A DNA stretch of 64,000 nt from positions 19,818-83,817 of the forward strand of contig JAJYCL010000007.1 of assembly GCA_021778415.1 (NCBI GenBank), written 5' to 3'. Below the pieces are notes generated by a model. It was not told the DNA's origin. It did no database searches and worked only from the letters and a program-made list of their open reading frames with translations. This DNA is from a bacterium. GTDB lineage: Bacteria; Vulcanimicrobiota; Vulcanimicrobiia; Vulcanimicrobiales; Vulcanimicrobiaceae. Positions 10,164 through 18,350 of this stretch are shown piece by piece. Each line of letters begins with the position of its first letter. Position 1 is the first letter of the stretch. The translations under genes were made by a program, and so were the position numbers.

Positions 10164-10192
10164 ATTGTACGCCTCCTTGCCTGCCCCGTCAA
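10164..10192 (-). promoter_or_regulatory. Sigma70-type promoter of rpoB
   Basis: On the minus strand: -35 TTGACG (10192-10187), a 17-base spacer, -10 TACAAT (10169-10164). Transcription would start near 10157, giving a leader of about 130 bases that includes the hairpin at 10083-10120. Confidence 0.75.
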
Positions 10193-10279
10193 GCGGGAAA
10201 CGACCTTCTTTTCCTGCCGTCCCATCCTCTGCCCCCCACACCCCACAGCGGCCCAGATGATGTCATCCTACAGCGAGCG

Positions 10280-10446
10280 CCCTTCGAGACGCGCACTTTG
10301 TGCGCTCCTCAGGGTGACAATACGCTGTCATGCTGAGGAGCGAGCGCAGCGAGCGTCTCGAAGCATTCGCCCGTCGAGACGATGTCATCCTGAGCGAGCG
10401 CAGCGACCCTTCGAGACGCGCACTTTGTGCGCTCCTCAGGGTGACA
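10280..10446. repeat. REP-like palindromic intergenic repeats (two exact copies plus one diverged inverted copy)
   Basis: A 40-base unit occurs identically at 10280-10319 and 10407-10446. Each unit is itself a hairpin, with GCGCAC-TTT-GTGCGC at its core and flanking GAG/CTC and CCCT/AGGG pairs. A diverged copy in the opposite orientation lies between them at about 10327-10370. The array occupies the gap between the rpoB promoter and the 3' end of the propeller gene, the only place in the window where I noticed it. Such units are commonly dispersed through genomes and may act as transcription or mRNA-end structures; that role is inference here. Confidence 0.75.
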
Positions 10447-10454
10447 TTGCCCTG

Positions 10455-13445
10455 TTATCGGACTTTTTCGCTGTGATCGAAGTCCGCCTTGGCCTTGGCG
10501 TAGGCTTGCGCGATTGCCGCCAACTCTCGCTGCTGCGGTTGATTCGGCCCCTGGTAGGAGCTGCTCAGGCGCGAGAGCATGTCCAGAATACGCTCACGCA
10601 ATTTTGCCGGCCCCTGCAGATCTTCGATGTTTTTCGGATTTATGGTGAGGCGATAAAGAAAGGCAACAAGCGCCTTTTTTTCTGTTGCTCCGGCGTGCGG
10701 CAAACGCGCATCAATGGCGTTGAGCATCCTGTCGACGTCCGATAATTCGGCGTTGAGTTGAACCACGGCAGCATAATGTTCCTCATAGGGACGAGCTGAC
10801 GTGCCGGTACGCGGATCGGGATTGACCCTCACACTTTGTTCCACGGATTTCCCGTCGACGGTAAGCCGCACAACATAGGTACCGGGCACAACGCGTGCAC
10901 CGGGGCTAGGGTACGGCTGATTTGTGAGAAATGTCCCCTTCCAAATGGTCGGACCATCGACCGTCAGGTCCCAAGCGGTGCGATTCATCCCAAGCGCCAT
11001 TGGCGCGTCCTTACCGGTAAGATGTCGAATGATGTGATGCTGCTCATCGAGGATATCGAGAGCGATTTTTTTGGGCTTGCTTCCAAGATTGTAGGTTATG
11101 AGCGCGCCATACGGTGCATTCTTTCCAACGTAAATATTACTCGGCACCGGCGGTTCAAGAAACCGTTGAATCGGAGCAGCAAGCCAGGTGAGATCGGTTG
11201 GGCGAATGGCGAATAACGTCACGGGTTGCACTTTTGCTTTTGCCCATTCTTGGAGCGGACGCAGATCATCGAGAATCCAAACGCCACGCCCATGGGAAGC
11301 AACTAGCAGATCATTCGCATCGGGTTGAATTTCGAGATCATAAATCGCCGTGGCCGGCATTGCTCCCCGCAACGATTGCCAGTGCGTCCCGCGGTCGAAC
11401 GAAACGTAGACGCCTCGTTGCGTTCCGGCATAAAGGAGCTGCGGATTGACATGATCTTCACGAATACTTCGCACAAAAAGATCGCTCGGCAAATCACCCG
11501 AAATCGATTTCCATGATTTTCCATAGTTATCGGTGACAAAAATATACGGACGGTCATCTCCGCTCATATGATGATCAACGGCGATATACGCTGTCGCCGC
11601 CGAATAATGACCGACCTCGACGGTCGGAACGCGGCCGAACGACGGCATTGCTTTCGGCGTCACGTTCGTCCACGTTGCGCCGGCATTGCGCGTCAATTGT
11701 ACGACGCCATCGTCGGTGCCAACCCACATCGTTCCGTCAGCGAGTGCTGAAACACCGATATCGAGAATCGTATCGGAGATTTCGGCGCCGGATTCATCGC
11801 GAGTAATCGGGCCACCCGTATGCATTTGATGCGATCGGTCGTTACGCGTAAGATCGGGGCTAATGACCTTCCACGTTTGGCCATGATCAGCGCTTTCAAA
11901 CACAACGTTCCCACCGACGAGGGCTTTCCCATCGTTGGTAAACGTCACCGGAGATTCCCAATTAAAGCGATATTTTAAGGCTGACGCCGCGTTTTCTGTT
12001 ATTTCGGCATCCGGAGAAACTTCGCGCGCATCAAGCGTGTGAATATTACTCAGATAGACCTGGCCCGTATCAGATGCCGTCGAGGTGGACCACACAAGAT
12101 TTGCATCCTTAGGATCAAAGACGGCCCACATGCCATCGCCAGGTGCAACTTGATACCAGTCGCGGTTGAGCACGCCGATTCCATTGGTAGAACTTGACGG
12201 GCCACACCATGTGTTATCGTCCTGCAAACCGATACACACGTTGTAATAGGGAGCCGAATGATCAAAGCCGATGCGATACGGTTGCGCAAATGGAAGATCG
12301 TAAGGCTGCCAAACCGTCTGCATCCCGTTGTTGGACATAACGACGCCTTCGTCGCTTCCAATGGCAACGCGACGACCGTCGTGCGACCACCAAACAAAAT
12401 GGTAGTCCCAACCGGCGTTTAATGAGATCGGCTTAAACGTTTTACCGCCATCTGTGGACATCGAAAGAATCAGCGAAACATTGATGAGGCGATTTGCATC
12501 GGCCGGATCGATGTAGATCCGATTGAAATAGAAGGGACGAGCCCCAAGCAGCGGATTTTCGGGCATCGCCTGCCAAGACGTTCCCGCGTTATCGGATCTC
12601 CAGAGTTCGCCATGTTTCGTCTGTATAATCGCGTAGACGCGGTTATTCGGCCCAGCGGCAAGGCCAATACGCCCCATCGCGCCACCGGGCAAGCCGTTTC
12701 CGACCAGCTTCTTCCACGTCGTGCCGTTATCGAGCGAACGATAGATGCCATCGAGCGGACCGCCGCTGCTCATATGCCATGACGAGCGGCGGAACTGCCA
12801 GATACCGGCGTACAAGGTCGATGGATGATCCGGCGACCGCACGAGATCCGAAGCTCCGCTCGCCGGGCCAACGGAAAGCGTGTGCGTCCAATGCGCGCCG
12901 CCATCATGTGTCACGTAGACGCCGCGATCCGAACTATCGGCGAATGGGTTTCCAAGAACTCCAACGGCGACCGTGTTCGTATCGCGTGGATCGATGCTGA
13001 TACGCGCGATTCGCTGCGATCTCACCAATCCGGCGCGGTGCCACGTTTTCCCACCGTCGGTGCTGTGATACATGCCATCACCGGATTCTGACGTATTGCG
13101 CGGATACGCCTCGCCGGTTCCGACCCACACATCATTGGGATTGGTGGGCGATACGGCGATTGCTCCGATCGGCGCTACTGGTTGAGCATCGAAGACCGGA
13201 TTCCACGAAACGCCGCCGTCGGTCGATTTAAAAACGCCGCCCCCCGCACCGCCGGCATAATAGACCATCGGGTCGCTATTGCTACCGACAATCGCCGTCG
13301 TCCGCCCACCCGCAATAGCCGGGCCGATGGAGCGAAATTGCAGCCCAGCAAGCGGGCTCGTAAGGGCGGCGGATGCGACCGAAGCGGAGAGGAGAGAAAC
13401 GACGAATGCCATCGTTCCGCACAACACATAACGCACTACGTTCAT
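10455..13445 (-). CDS. Secreted VPS10/sortilin-like BNR beta-propeller protein
   Basis: A 996-residue exported protein with a signal peptide (hydrophobic residues about 8-25, ending SVASA). The body is built of repeated BNR/Asp-box motifs such as STDGGVSW, STDGGKTWH, THDGGAHWT, SLDNGTTWK and DNAGTSW, in the arrangement of VPS10/sortilin-type propellers (about residues 30-740). After the propellers come a linker with a beta-sandwich-like stretch and a helical C-terminus. Bacterial members are often labelled glycosyl hydrolase, but no sialidase catalytic residues can be pointed to. A binding or extracellular scaffold role is more cautious. The REP-like array lies just beyond its stop. Confidence 0.8.
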   Translation of the reverse strand: MNVVRYVLCGTMAFVVSLLSASVASAALTSPLAGLQFRSIGPAIAGGRTTAIVGSNSDPMVYYAGGAGGGVFKSTDGGVSWNPVFDAQPVAPIGAIAVSPTNPNDVWVGTGEAYPRNTSESGDGMYHSTDGGKTWHRAGLVRSQRIARISIDPRDTNTVAVGVLGNPFADSSDRGVYVTHDGGAHWTHTLSVGPASGASDLVRSPDHPSTLYAGIWQFRRSSWHMSSGGPLDGIYRSLDNGTTWKKLVGNGLPGGAMGRIGLAAGPNNRVYAIIQTKHGELWRSDNAGTSWQAMPENPLLGARPFYFNRIYIDPADANRLINVSLILSMSTDGGKTFKPISLNAGWDYHFVWWSHDGRRVAIGSDEGVVMSNNGMQTVWQPYDLPFAQPYRIGFDHSAPYYNVCIGLQDDNTWCGPSSSTNGIGVLNRDWYQVAPGDGMWAVFDPKDANLVWSTSTASDTGQVYLSNIHTLDAREVSPDAEITENAASALKYRFNWESPVTFTNDGKALVGGNVVFESADHGQTWKVISPDLTRNDRSHQMHTGGPITRDESGAEISDTILDIGVSALADGTMWVGTDDGVVQLTRNAGATWTNVTPKAMPSFGRVPTVEVGHYSAATAYIAVDHHMSGDDRPYIFVTDNYGKSWKSISGDLPSDLFVRSIREDHVNPQLLYAGTQRGVYVSFDRGTHWQSLRGAMPATAIYDLEIQPDANDLLVASHGRGVWILDDLRPLQEWAKAKVQPVTLFAIRPTDLTWLAAPIQRFLEPPVPSNIYVGKNAPYGALITYNLGSKPKKIALDILDEQHHIIRHLTGKDAPMALGMNRTAWDLTVDGPTIWKGTFLTNQPYPSPGARVVPGTYVVRLTVDGKSVEQSVRVNPDPRTGTSARPYEEHYAAVVQLNAELSDVDRMLNAIDARLPHAGATEKKALVAFLYRLTINPKNIEDLQGPAKLRERILDMLSRLSSSYQGPNQPQQRELAAIAQAYAKAKADFDHSEKVR

Positions 13446-13531
13446 GCATTCGGGAGTACGAGGAATGCAGGGAAAACCTTTGTCGCAGGCGCGAGCTACC
13501 GAGCGACGTTTCCGGGCTAGTCCGAGAGCAA

Positions 13532-14188
13532 CTAGACTTCGAAGGCGACGAGCTCGTTCTTGGTTTTATCCGAGGTCCAGAAACGCGCGCCATCATGGGT
13601 CAGCGATACGGCGCGGAACGGAATATCTGCTAAGCGTTCGTAGCTACCGTCTTCGAGCGTCGTCATCCGAATGAGAAATCCACTAACGTTGTCGTGATTG
13701 CGCACCGAGACGAATAACGAACCACCGACAAACGCAATTCCCGCGAGACTGCGTCCATCAAGTTCGAGTGCAATTGTTTGCAGTGCCTTCCCCGATGCAT
13801 CGAGTTGCAATAGACGCTTATCAACAGCATGCGTCAACCACAAAAATGTTCCATCAAAAGCAAGATATGAACCGGTATCGTTCGGACAATGCAAAAGTTC
13901 TGAATCTTTCACACCGTGTCCCGGGACAAAACGGCGAATAACGCGATTGTCCTCATCATCGTTGGAATTCACGAGCCGAAGCTCGTCACCAACGCACACT
14001 GCGCCGATCGGGCCACCTTTTGCATCCGCTTCTTCAAACACCGTAAAATGTGCGCGATCAATGCCGTAGATGCGATTCGTCTCGGTCGACCCCAACCAAA
14101 GATGCTCCCCATCACACGCAAGCGCCTGCGGCGAAGGCGCAGGCGACGGGAGACGAAAGACTTCGGAGATTACAACAGCTTGATTCAT
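13532..14188 (-). CDS. Small beta-propeller-like protein, unknown function
   Basis: A 218-residue protein without a signal peptide. The start is supported by AAGGGG six bases before the ATG. It contains about four to five repeated blocks of the form LACDGEHLWLGS, LAFDGTFLWLTH, IAFVGGSLFVSV and LTHDGARFWTS, a pattern of YVTN/Kelch-like propeller blades. The number of blades looks small for a closed propeller, so it may dimerise or be a partial propeller. No catalytic motif is visible. Its neighbour upstream is a diguanylate cyclase on the same strand about 70 bases away. Confidence 0.65.
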   Translation of the reverse strand: MNQAVVISEVFRLPSPAPSPQALACDGEHLWLGSTETNRIYGIDRAHFTVFEEADAKGGPIGAVCVGDELRLVNSNDDEDNRVIRRFVPGHGVKDSELLHCPNDTGSYLAFDGTFLWLTHAVDKRLLQLDASGKALQTIALELDGRSLAGIAFVGGSLFVSVRNHDNVSGFLIRMTTLEDGSYERLADIPFRAVSLTHDGARFWTSDKTKNELVAFEV

Positions 14189-14257
14189 AGAGGGCCCCTT
14201 CGCCCAAGCCCCCGCCTAGCCCGTTTTACCCCGCCGAACTCGTCGGAAATTTAATCT

Positions 14258-15199
14258 TTACGCGCGGCCCGTCTTCTGCCGATACATCGCTTCATCGGCA
14301 CGTTGCATCAGCGATTCACTATCGCGGCCATCTCGCGGAGCAACAGCCGTTCCGATGGAAACACCGATGGAGAGGATTGCGTCCCCATAGGCGATGGGCA
14401 ACTCGACAGCATGCTTTACCTTGCAAACGACGTCAGCGATACCTTCGCCGACATCTTCGAGAAGGATGGCAAACTCGTCACCCCCGATGCGCGCAACGGT
14501 ATCCACATCACGTACCACATGTTGCAATCGCTCCGCGACCACGCGCAAGACGAGATCGCCGGCCTCGTGACCGAACTGGTCATTAACGGGTTTGAAGCGA
14601 TCGAGATCGAGATAGAGAAGGCCAACCTCGCGGTTCGTCCTCTGCTCGCGAAGAAGTGCCTGCTCGAAACGCGATGCGAACAGGGCCCGATTCGCGAGTT
14701 TCGTCAGCGGATCGTGCTCGGCCCGAAAGCGCTCCGCAACGACGGCGTCGAGGAGAATCCGTTGTTGAAGCGCGACGGCAATATAGGGCGCTATCGACCC
14801 TACTAACGCCTCGGAGTCGTCATCATACGCATTGAGTCCATCGCTACGTGCGGATACGGCTCCAACGATCTCATCACCGATGACCAAGGGAAGCGCAAAT
14901 GCCGCAGGATGTTGTTCGCGCAGCACGCCTTCGCGCGCGGCCCGCCCGCAGGGATCGTCATCCGGCAAGGCAGGCAATGCCTCCCGAAAATAGCGGTCGC
15001 CTGAATACCGAAGCAACACCCAGCCGCGTTCTCCGCGGCGAAAGGCCACTTCGACCGAGGTGGCCTCGACAAAAGACCCAAGCAGATCGCAGAGCGAGAC
15101 AAAAATTTCGTCAAGCGAGAGGTTGCCTACCAGCAACGCCGCCATCCGGCGCGCAGCGTCGGGGGCCGTTTGCGCCAAGCGAGCTGCCATAGCCCTCAC
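14258..15199 (-). CDS. GAF-GGDEF diguanylate cyclase
   Basis: A 313-residue soluble protein. Residues about 20-150 resemble a GAF sensor domain (ALPLVIGDEIVGAVSARS). Residues about 155-310 are a complete GGDEF domain with the substrate-binding stretch DLDRFKPVNDQFGHEAGD and the active-site motif RIGGDEF. An inhibitory-site RxxD (RDVD) lies five residues before GGDEF, so product inhibition is expected. This is the one clearly active diguanylate cyclase in the window. The longest frame starts with GTG at 15199; an ATG at 15190 is an equally plausible start. Confidence 0.9.
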   Translation of the reverse strand: MRAMAARLAQTAPDAARRMAALLVGNLSLDEIFVSLCDLLGSFVEATSVEVAFRRGERGWVLLRYSGDRYFREALPALPDDDPCGRAAREGVLREQHPAAFALPLVIGDEIVGAVSARSDGLNAYDDDSEALVGSIAPYIAVALQQRILLDAVVAERFRAEHDPLTKLANRALFASRFEQALLREQRTNREVGLLYLDLDRFKPVNDQFGHEAGDLVLRVVAERLQHVVRDVDTVARIGGDEFAILLEDVGEGIADVVCKVKHAVELPIAYGDAILSIGVSIGTAVAPRDGRDSESLMQRADEAMYRQKTGRA

Positions 15200-15259
15200 T
15201 TAGTGACGGGGCCGCAAGACTCCCAGGCAAGGTCGCGAACACCACAAAGCCTAAACCAT

Positions 15260-15289
15260 TTGACGAGCACGCTGCGACTCTGCTATCGT
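15260..15289 (+). promoter_or_regulatory. Sigma70-type promoter of the tRNA-Val gene
   Basis: TTGACG (15260-15265), an 18-base spacer and TATCGT (15284-15289), ending 13 bases before the first base of the mature tRNA. Confidence 0.6.
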
Positions 15290-15302
15290 GCGCAAGGTTC
15301 TG

Positions 15303-15377
15303 GGGCGGTTAGCTCAGCGGGAGAGCACTACACTGACACTGTAGGGGTCACAAGTTCGATCCTTGTACCGCCCACCA
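15303..15377 (+). tRNA. tRNA-Val (anticodon GAC)
   Basis: A full cloverleaf: acceptor GGGCGGT/ACCGCCC, D stem GCTC/GAGC, anticodon stem CTACA/TGTAG with loop CTGACAC (anticodon GAC, reading GTC/GTT), T stem ACAAG/CTTGT with loop TTCGATC. The discriminator A and CCA are encoded. It is convergent with the phosphotransacetylase gene 24 bases away. Confidence 0.96.
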
Positions 15378-15400
15378 TTTCTTCGTCCGTTCGCCGTTAT

Positions 15401-16306
15401 TTAGGCAGGCGGACTATTTCTACGGAGCAAAGCGGCAAGCGCCGCGGAAACGACCCTCGCTCGTGGCGGATCCGCGCGCGACGTCAAAATGATTGGGACC
15501 CGAGCACCGAGGACGATACCGGCCAACGTGGCTCCGGCAAGATACTCCAAGGCTTTTGCGAGAACGTTGCCCGAGACGATATCAGGCACGACGAGAATAT
15601 CGGCGCGACCGGCGACCTCGCCTCCAATCCCCTTGATCCGCGCCGACTCCTCAGAAATTGCGTTATCGAGCGCGAGCGGTCCATCGACGTAGGCGCCGGC
15701 AAAACTCCCCTCGGATGCCATTTTTTTCAATGCCGCGGCATCCAGCGTCGACGGAATTGCCGCATTGACCACTTCGACCGCTGAGAGGATGGCGATGCGG
15801 GGCGAGGCGATACCCATTACATGGGCAAGCTGCACTGCGTTTTCGACAATTCCCATCTTCGCATGGAGATCCGGCGAGATGGCGATAGCAGCGTCGGTAA
15901 TGCACAGCAATCGAGGGTATGACGCCAAGTCCGCAACAAACACGTGCGAAAGCAATCGCCCGGTGCGTAATTTTGCGAGAATTGGATGCAAAAACGTATC
16001 GGTATGGATATGCCCTTTCATAAGTGCATCGGCCTTTCCGTCGAGCACCATTTGCACACCAAGTTTCGCGGCAACGTCATCTGTTTGGGCATGAACAATG
16101 CAAGGCGATGAACGCATCATCGATTTTCTTCCCTGAAGCATGACCCGAATGGTCGTTTCATCACCGATGAAAATTGGGTTGATTATCTCATGCGAAGCGG
16201 CATCGATAGCACCTTGCAAGACATGATCTTCAGCGGCATCGACGACCGCAACGGTCAACGGCTCTATGCTTTTAACGACACGTAGGAGCTCTTCAAAATC
16301 GCGCAC
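15401..16306 (-). CDS. Phosphate acetyl/butyryltransferase family enzyme
   Basis: A 301-residue member of the PTA/PTB family (phosphotransacetylase fold). Recognisable blocks are DALMKGHIHTDTFLHPIL, SHVFVADL, ITDAAIAISPDL, AILSAVEVVNAAIPSTLDA and the phosphate-site region GRADILVVPDIVSGNVLAKAL. It interconverts an acyl-CoA and an acyl-phosphate. It directly follows acetate kinase (6-base gap) in a phosphoketolase operon, so acetyl-phosphate to acetyl-CoA conversion is the likely job, although its length and motifs fit the butyryl branch or the short phosphotransacetylases equally well. Translation starts at a GTG. It is last in its operon, facing tRNA-Val. Confidence 0.88.
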   Translation of the reverse strand: MRDFEELLRVVKSIEPLTVAVVDAAEDHVLQGAIDAASHEIINPIFIGDETTIRVMLQGRKSMMRSSPCIVHAQTDDVAAKLGVQMVLDGKADALMKGHIHTDTFLHPILAKLRTGRLLSHVFVADLASYPRLLCITDAAIAISPDLHAKMGIVENAVQLAHVMGIASPRIAILSAVEVVNAAIPSTLDAAALKKMASEGSFAGAYVDGPLALDNAISEESARIKGIGGEVAGRADILVVPDIVSGNVLAKALEYLAGATLAGIVLGARVPIILTSRADPPRARVVSAALAALLRRNSPPA

Positions 16307-16311
16307 GATCG

Positions 16312-17478
16312 TTATAAACCCGGGGAAAAGAGCAGACGTCGCGTATGTCTGGCAATCATTCGATCTTCATCCGTCGGAATGACCATAACGCGTACGCTCC
16401 GACCCGGTAAACCGATGACTCGATCTCCGCGATCATTCGCGTCCTTATCGATCTCGATTCCGAGGTATCGCAATTGAGAACATATCTCGGAGCGAATAGC
16501 AGGCGCATTTTCACCGATGCCTCCTGTAAAGACAAGGGTGTCGATCCCGCCGAGCGCAGCCACCATCGCAGCCAAATGTTTGCGAGCGCTATAGCAAAAC
16601 ATTTCGATGGCCAGAGCTGCATGCGGCTCGGCGTCTCGTTGATCAAGGAGCGTCTGCATATCCGAGCTTATTCCGGAGATTCCTAAGAGCCCGGAAAGAT
16701 GATCAAGCAATCTTTCGAGTTGTGCTGCATCATACCGTTTCTCGTTCATGAGGTACATCACGACCCCCGGATCCAGATCGCCGCACCGAGTCCCCATAAT
16801 GAGGCCTGCAGTTGGCGTAAAACTCATGGTCGTGTCGATTGATATTCCGTCTCGCACGGCAACCATGCTCGCACCGTTCCCAAGATGCGCGATTACGGTC
16901 CGTCCCGACGCCCCCTGCAAATCTTCGACAATATATTCGTACGAAAGACCATGAAATCCATATTTTTTTACGCCTTCGTGCCACAGGTTTCTTGGTAAGG
17001 GTAGACGACTCGCAACTTCGGGAATCGTTCGGTGAAATGAGGTATCGAAGCACGCCACTTGAGGAATCGACGGAAACAGACGCGCACTCGCCTCAATGCA
17101 TGCGATTTCAACCGGCAAATGCAGCGGGGCAGAGCGTATTAAAGCATGGAGATCGGTAACAAAATCCGCATCGATTCGGATTGGCTGCCGATATTTTGGA
17201 CCGCCGGAGGCAACGCGATGGCCGACGGCATCAAACTTGTCGTATCCGGCTCTCGATAGCCGAGCGAATACGGCCTCCAAAGCCCGATGATGATCGCTGA
17301 ATTCACCGATCGATTCGTGCCGCCTTCCATCGTCGAGAATAAGAACCCCGCCGGGCAACCCGATGCGTTCTACCTCCCCTCGAATGGCACGCGATTCTCC
17401 CGAAGATGTCGGCGAATAGATGGAAAATTTTACCGACGATGATCCGCTATTTATGCAGAGAATCGTGGACACGTTCAC
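16312..17478 (-). CDS. ackA: Acetate kinase
   Basis: A 388-residue acetate/propionate kinase. It has the N-terminal phosphate loop NSGSSSVKFS (residues 10-19), CFDTSFHRTIP, the central HLGNGASMVAV and the adenosine-site motif FTGGIGENAPAIR. It moves phosphate between acetyl-phosphate and ADP in the cytoplasm. The start is a GTG overlapping the PPK2 stop by 4 bases (GTGA). With phosphoketolase upstream in the operon, the expected direction is ATP formation from phosphoketolase-derived acetyl-phosphate. Confidence 0.95.
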   Translation of the reverse strand: MNVSTILCINSGSSSVKFSIYSPTSSGESRAIRGEVERIGLPGGVLILDDGRRHESIGEFSDHHRALEAVFARLSRAGYDKFDAVGHRVASGGPKYRQPIRIDADFVTDLHALIRSAPLHLPVEIACIEASARLFPSIPQVACFDTSFHRTIPEVASRLPLPRNLWHEGVKKYGFHGLSYEYIVEDLQGASGRTVIAHLGNGASMVAVRDGISIDTTMSFTPTAGLIMGTRCGDLDPGVVMYLMNEKRYDAAQLERLLDHLSGLLGISGISSDMQTLLDQRDAEPHAALAIEMFCYSARKHLAAMVAALGGIDTLVFTGGIGENAPAIRSEICSQLRYLGIEIDKDANDRGDRVIGLPGRSVRVMVIPTDEDRMIARHTRRLLFSPGL

Positions 17479-18350
17479 GACGCCTTGAGCGCAGCCCGCT
17501 GCTGATCGATTGCCGCTCGGATTTCATCCGCTAGCGGAGGGTAGGCAAGATCAAGCGATCGCAACACATGTACCACAATATCTGCAATTGCAAGCCGAGC
17601 GACCCATTTGTGATCGGCCGGAATGACATACCAGGGAATAGACTTCGTACTGGTTGCATTAAGCATCTCCTCGTATGCGACGACGTAGTCGTCCCAAAAT
17701 GGTCGTTGCGAAAGATCGCCTAGTGAGAATTTCCATTGTTTCTTAGGATCGTCCAGCCTCGATAGAAGCCGTTTTCGTTGCTCGTCATTCGAAAGATGCA
17801 AAAAACATTTAATCGGGATAATCCGGTTACGGAGCAAATATTCTTCGAAGTGATTTATATCGCGATACCGATCCTCCCAAAACGCCTTACCCATTTTTTT
17901 TGCGACATCTTGATCATCTCCAAGAAGATTTTGATGAACGCGAGTAATTAAAACATCTTCATAATGCGAACGGTTAAAAATTCCGATTCTTCCCCGCTCC
18001 GGCAAAACGCGTGCACAGCGCCAGAGATAGTCGTGGCTGGCTTCTTCAACACTGGGTTGCCTAAAACTGTGCACACTGACGGCCTGCGCATTGACGCCGC
18101 TCATCACATGCTTGATCACACCATCCTTGCCCGCGCTATCCATGCCCTGCAAAATAAGAAGTAAGCCATACCTCTTCTGCGCACTGAGCATATCCTGCAA
18201 TGCCGCCATTTCGGAGATATCTGCCAACAATTTTTCTTCAGCGTCCACCTTGTCAAGAAAACCGCAACGATGAGCAGGGTCAAAATGCGAGAGACCTCCC
18301 GGCTTGGCGCGATCGTAACGCAATGCATTTTCAATATGCTTCATTATCAT
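17475..18350 (-). CDS. ppk2: Polyphosphate kinase 2 (PPK2) family
   Basis: About 291 residues. The Walker A-type loop is GMDSAGKDG and the lid-region sequence is FNRSHYEDVLITRVH, with FLHLSNDEQRKRLLSR after it; together these define PPK2. The enzyme phosphorylates nucleoside mono- or diphosphates using polyphosphate, or the reverse. The ATG at 18350 overlaps the ATPase stop by 4 bases (ATGA); an ATG six bases later (18344) has better spacing from GGAG, so either may be used. The longer frame up to 18455 lies inside the ATPase gene and is not credible. Whether it acts on AMP or ADP cannot be told from what I can see. Confidence 0.92.
   Translation of the reverse strand: MIMKHIENALRYDRAKPGGLSHFDPAHRCGFLDKVDAEEKLLADISEMAALQDMLSAQKRYGLLLILQGMDSAGKDGVIKHVMSGVNAQAVSVHSFRQPSVEEASHDYLWRCARVLPERGRIGIFNRSHYEDVLITRVHQNLLGDDQDVAKKMGKAFWEDRYRDINHFEEYLLRNRIIPIKCFLHLSNDEQRKRLLSRLDDPKKQWKFSLGDLSQRPFWDDYVVAYEEMLNATSTKSIPWYVIPADHKWVARLAIADIVVHVLRSLDLAYPPLADEIRAAIDQQRAALKAS

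Noticed and set aside
9668..10336. Plus-strand 222-residue ORF across the rpoB start
   Set aside because: It is antisense to rpoB and its leader, with no ribosome binding site or protein-like pattern.
10455..13445. Sialidase or other glycosidase
   Set aside because: Asp-box repeats are structural and the arrangement is that of VPS10/sortilin propellers; no catalytic arginine triad or nucleophile could be identified.
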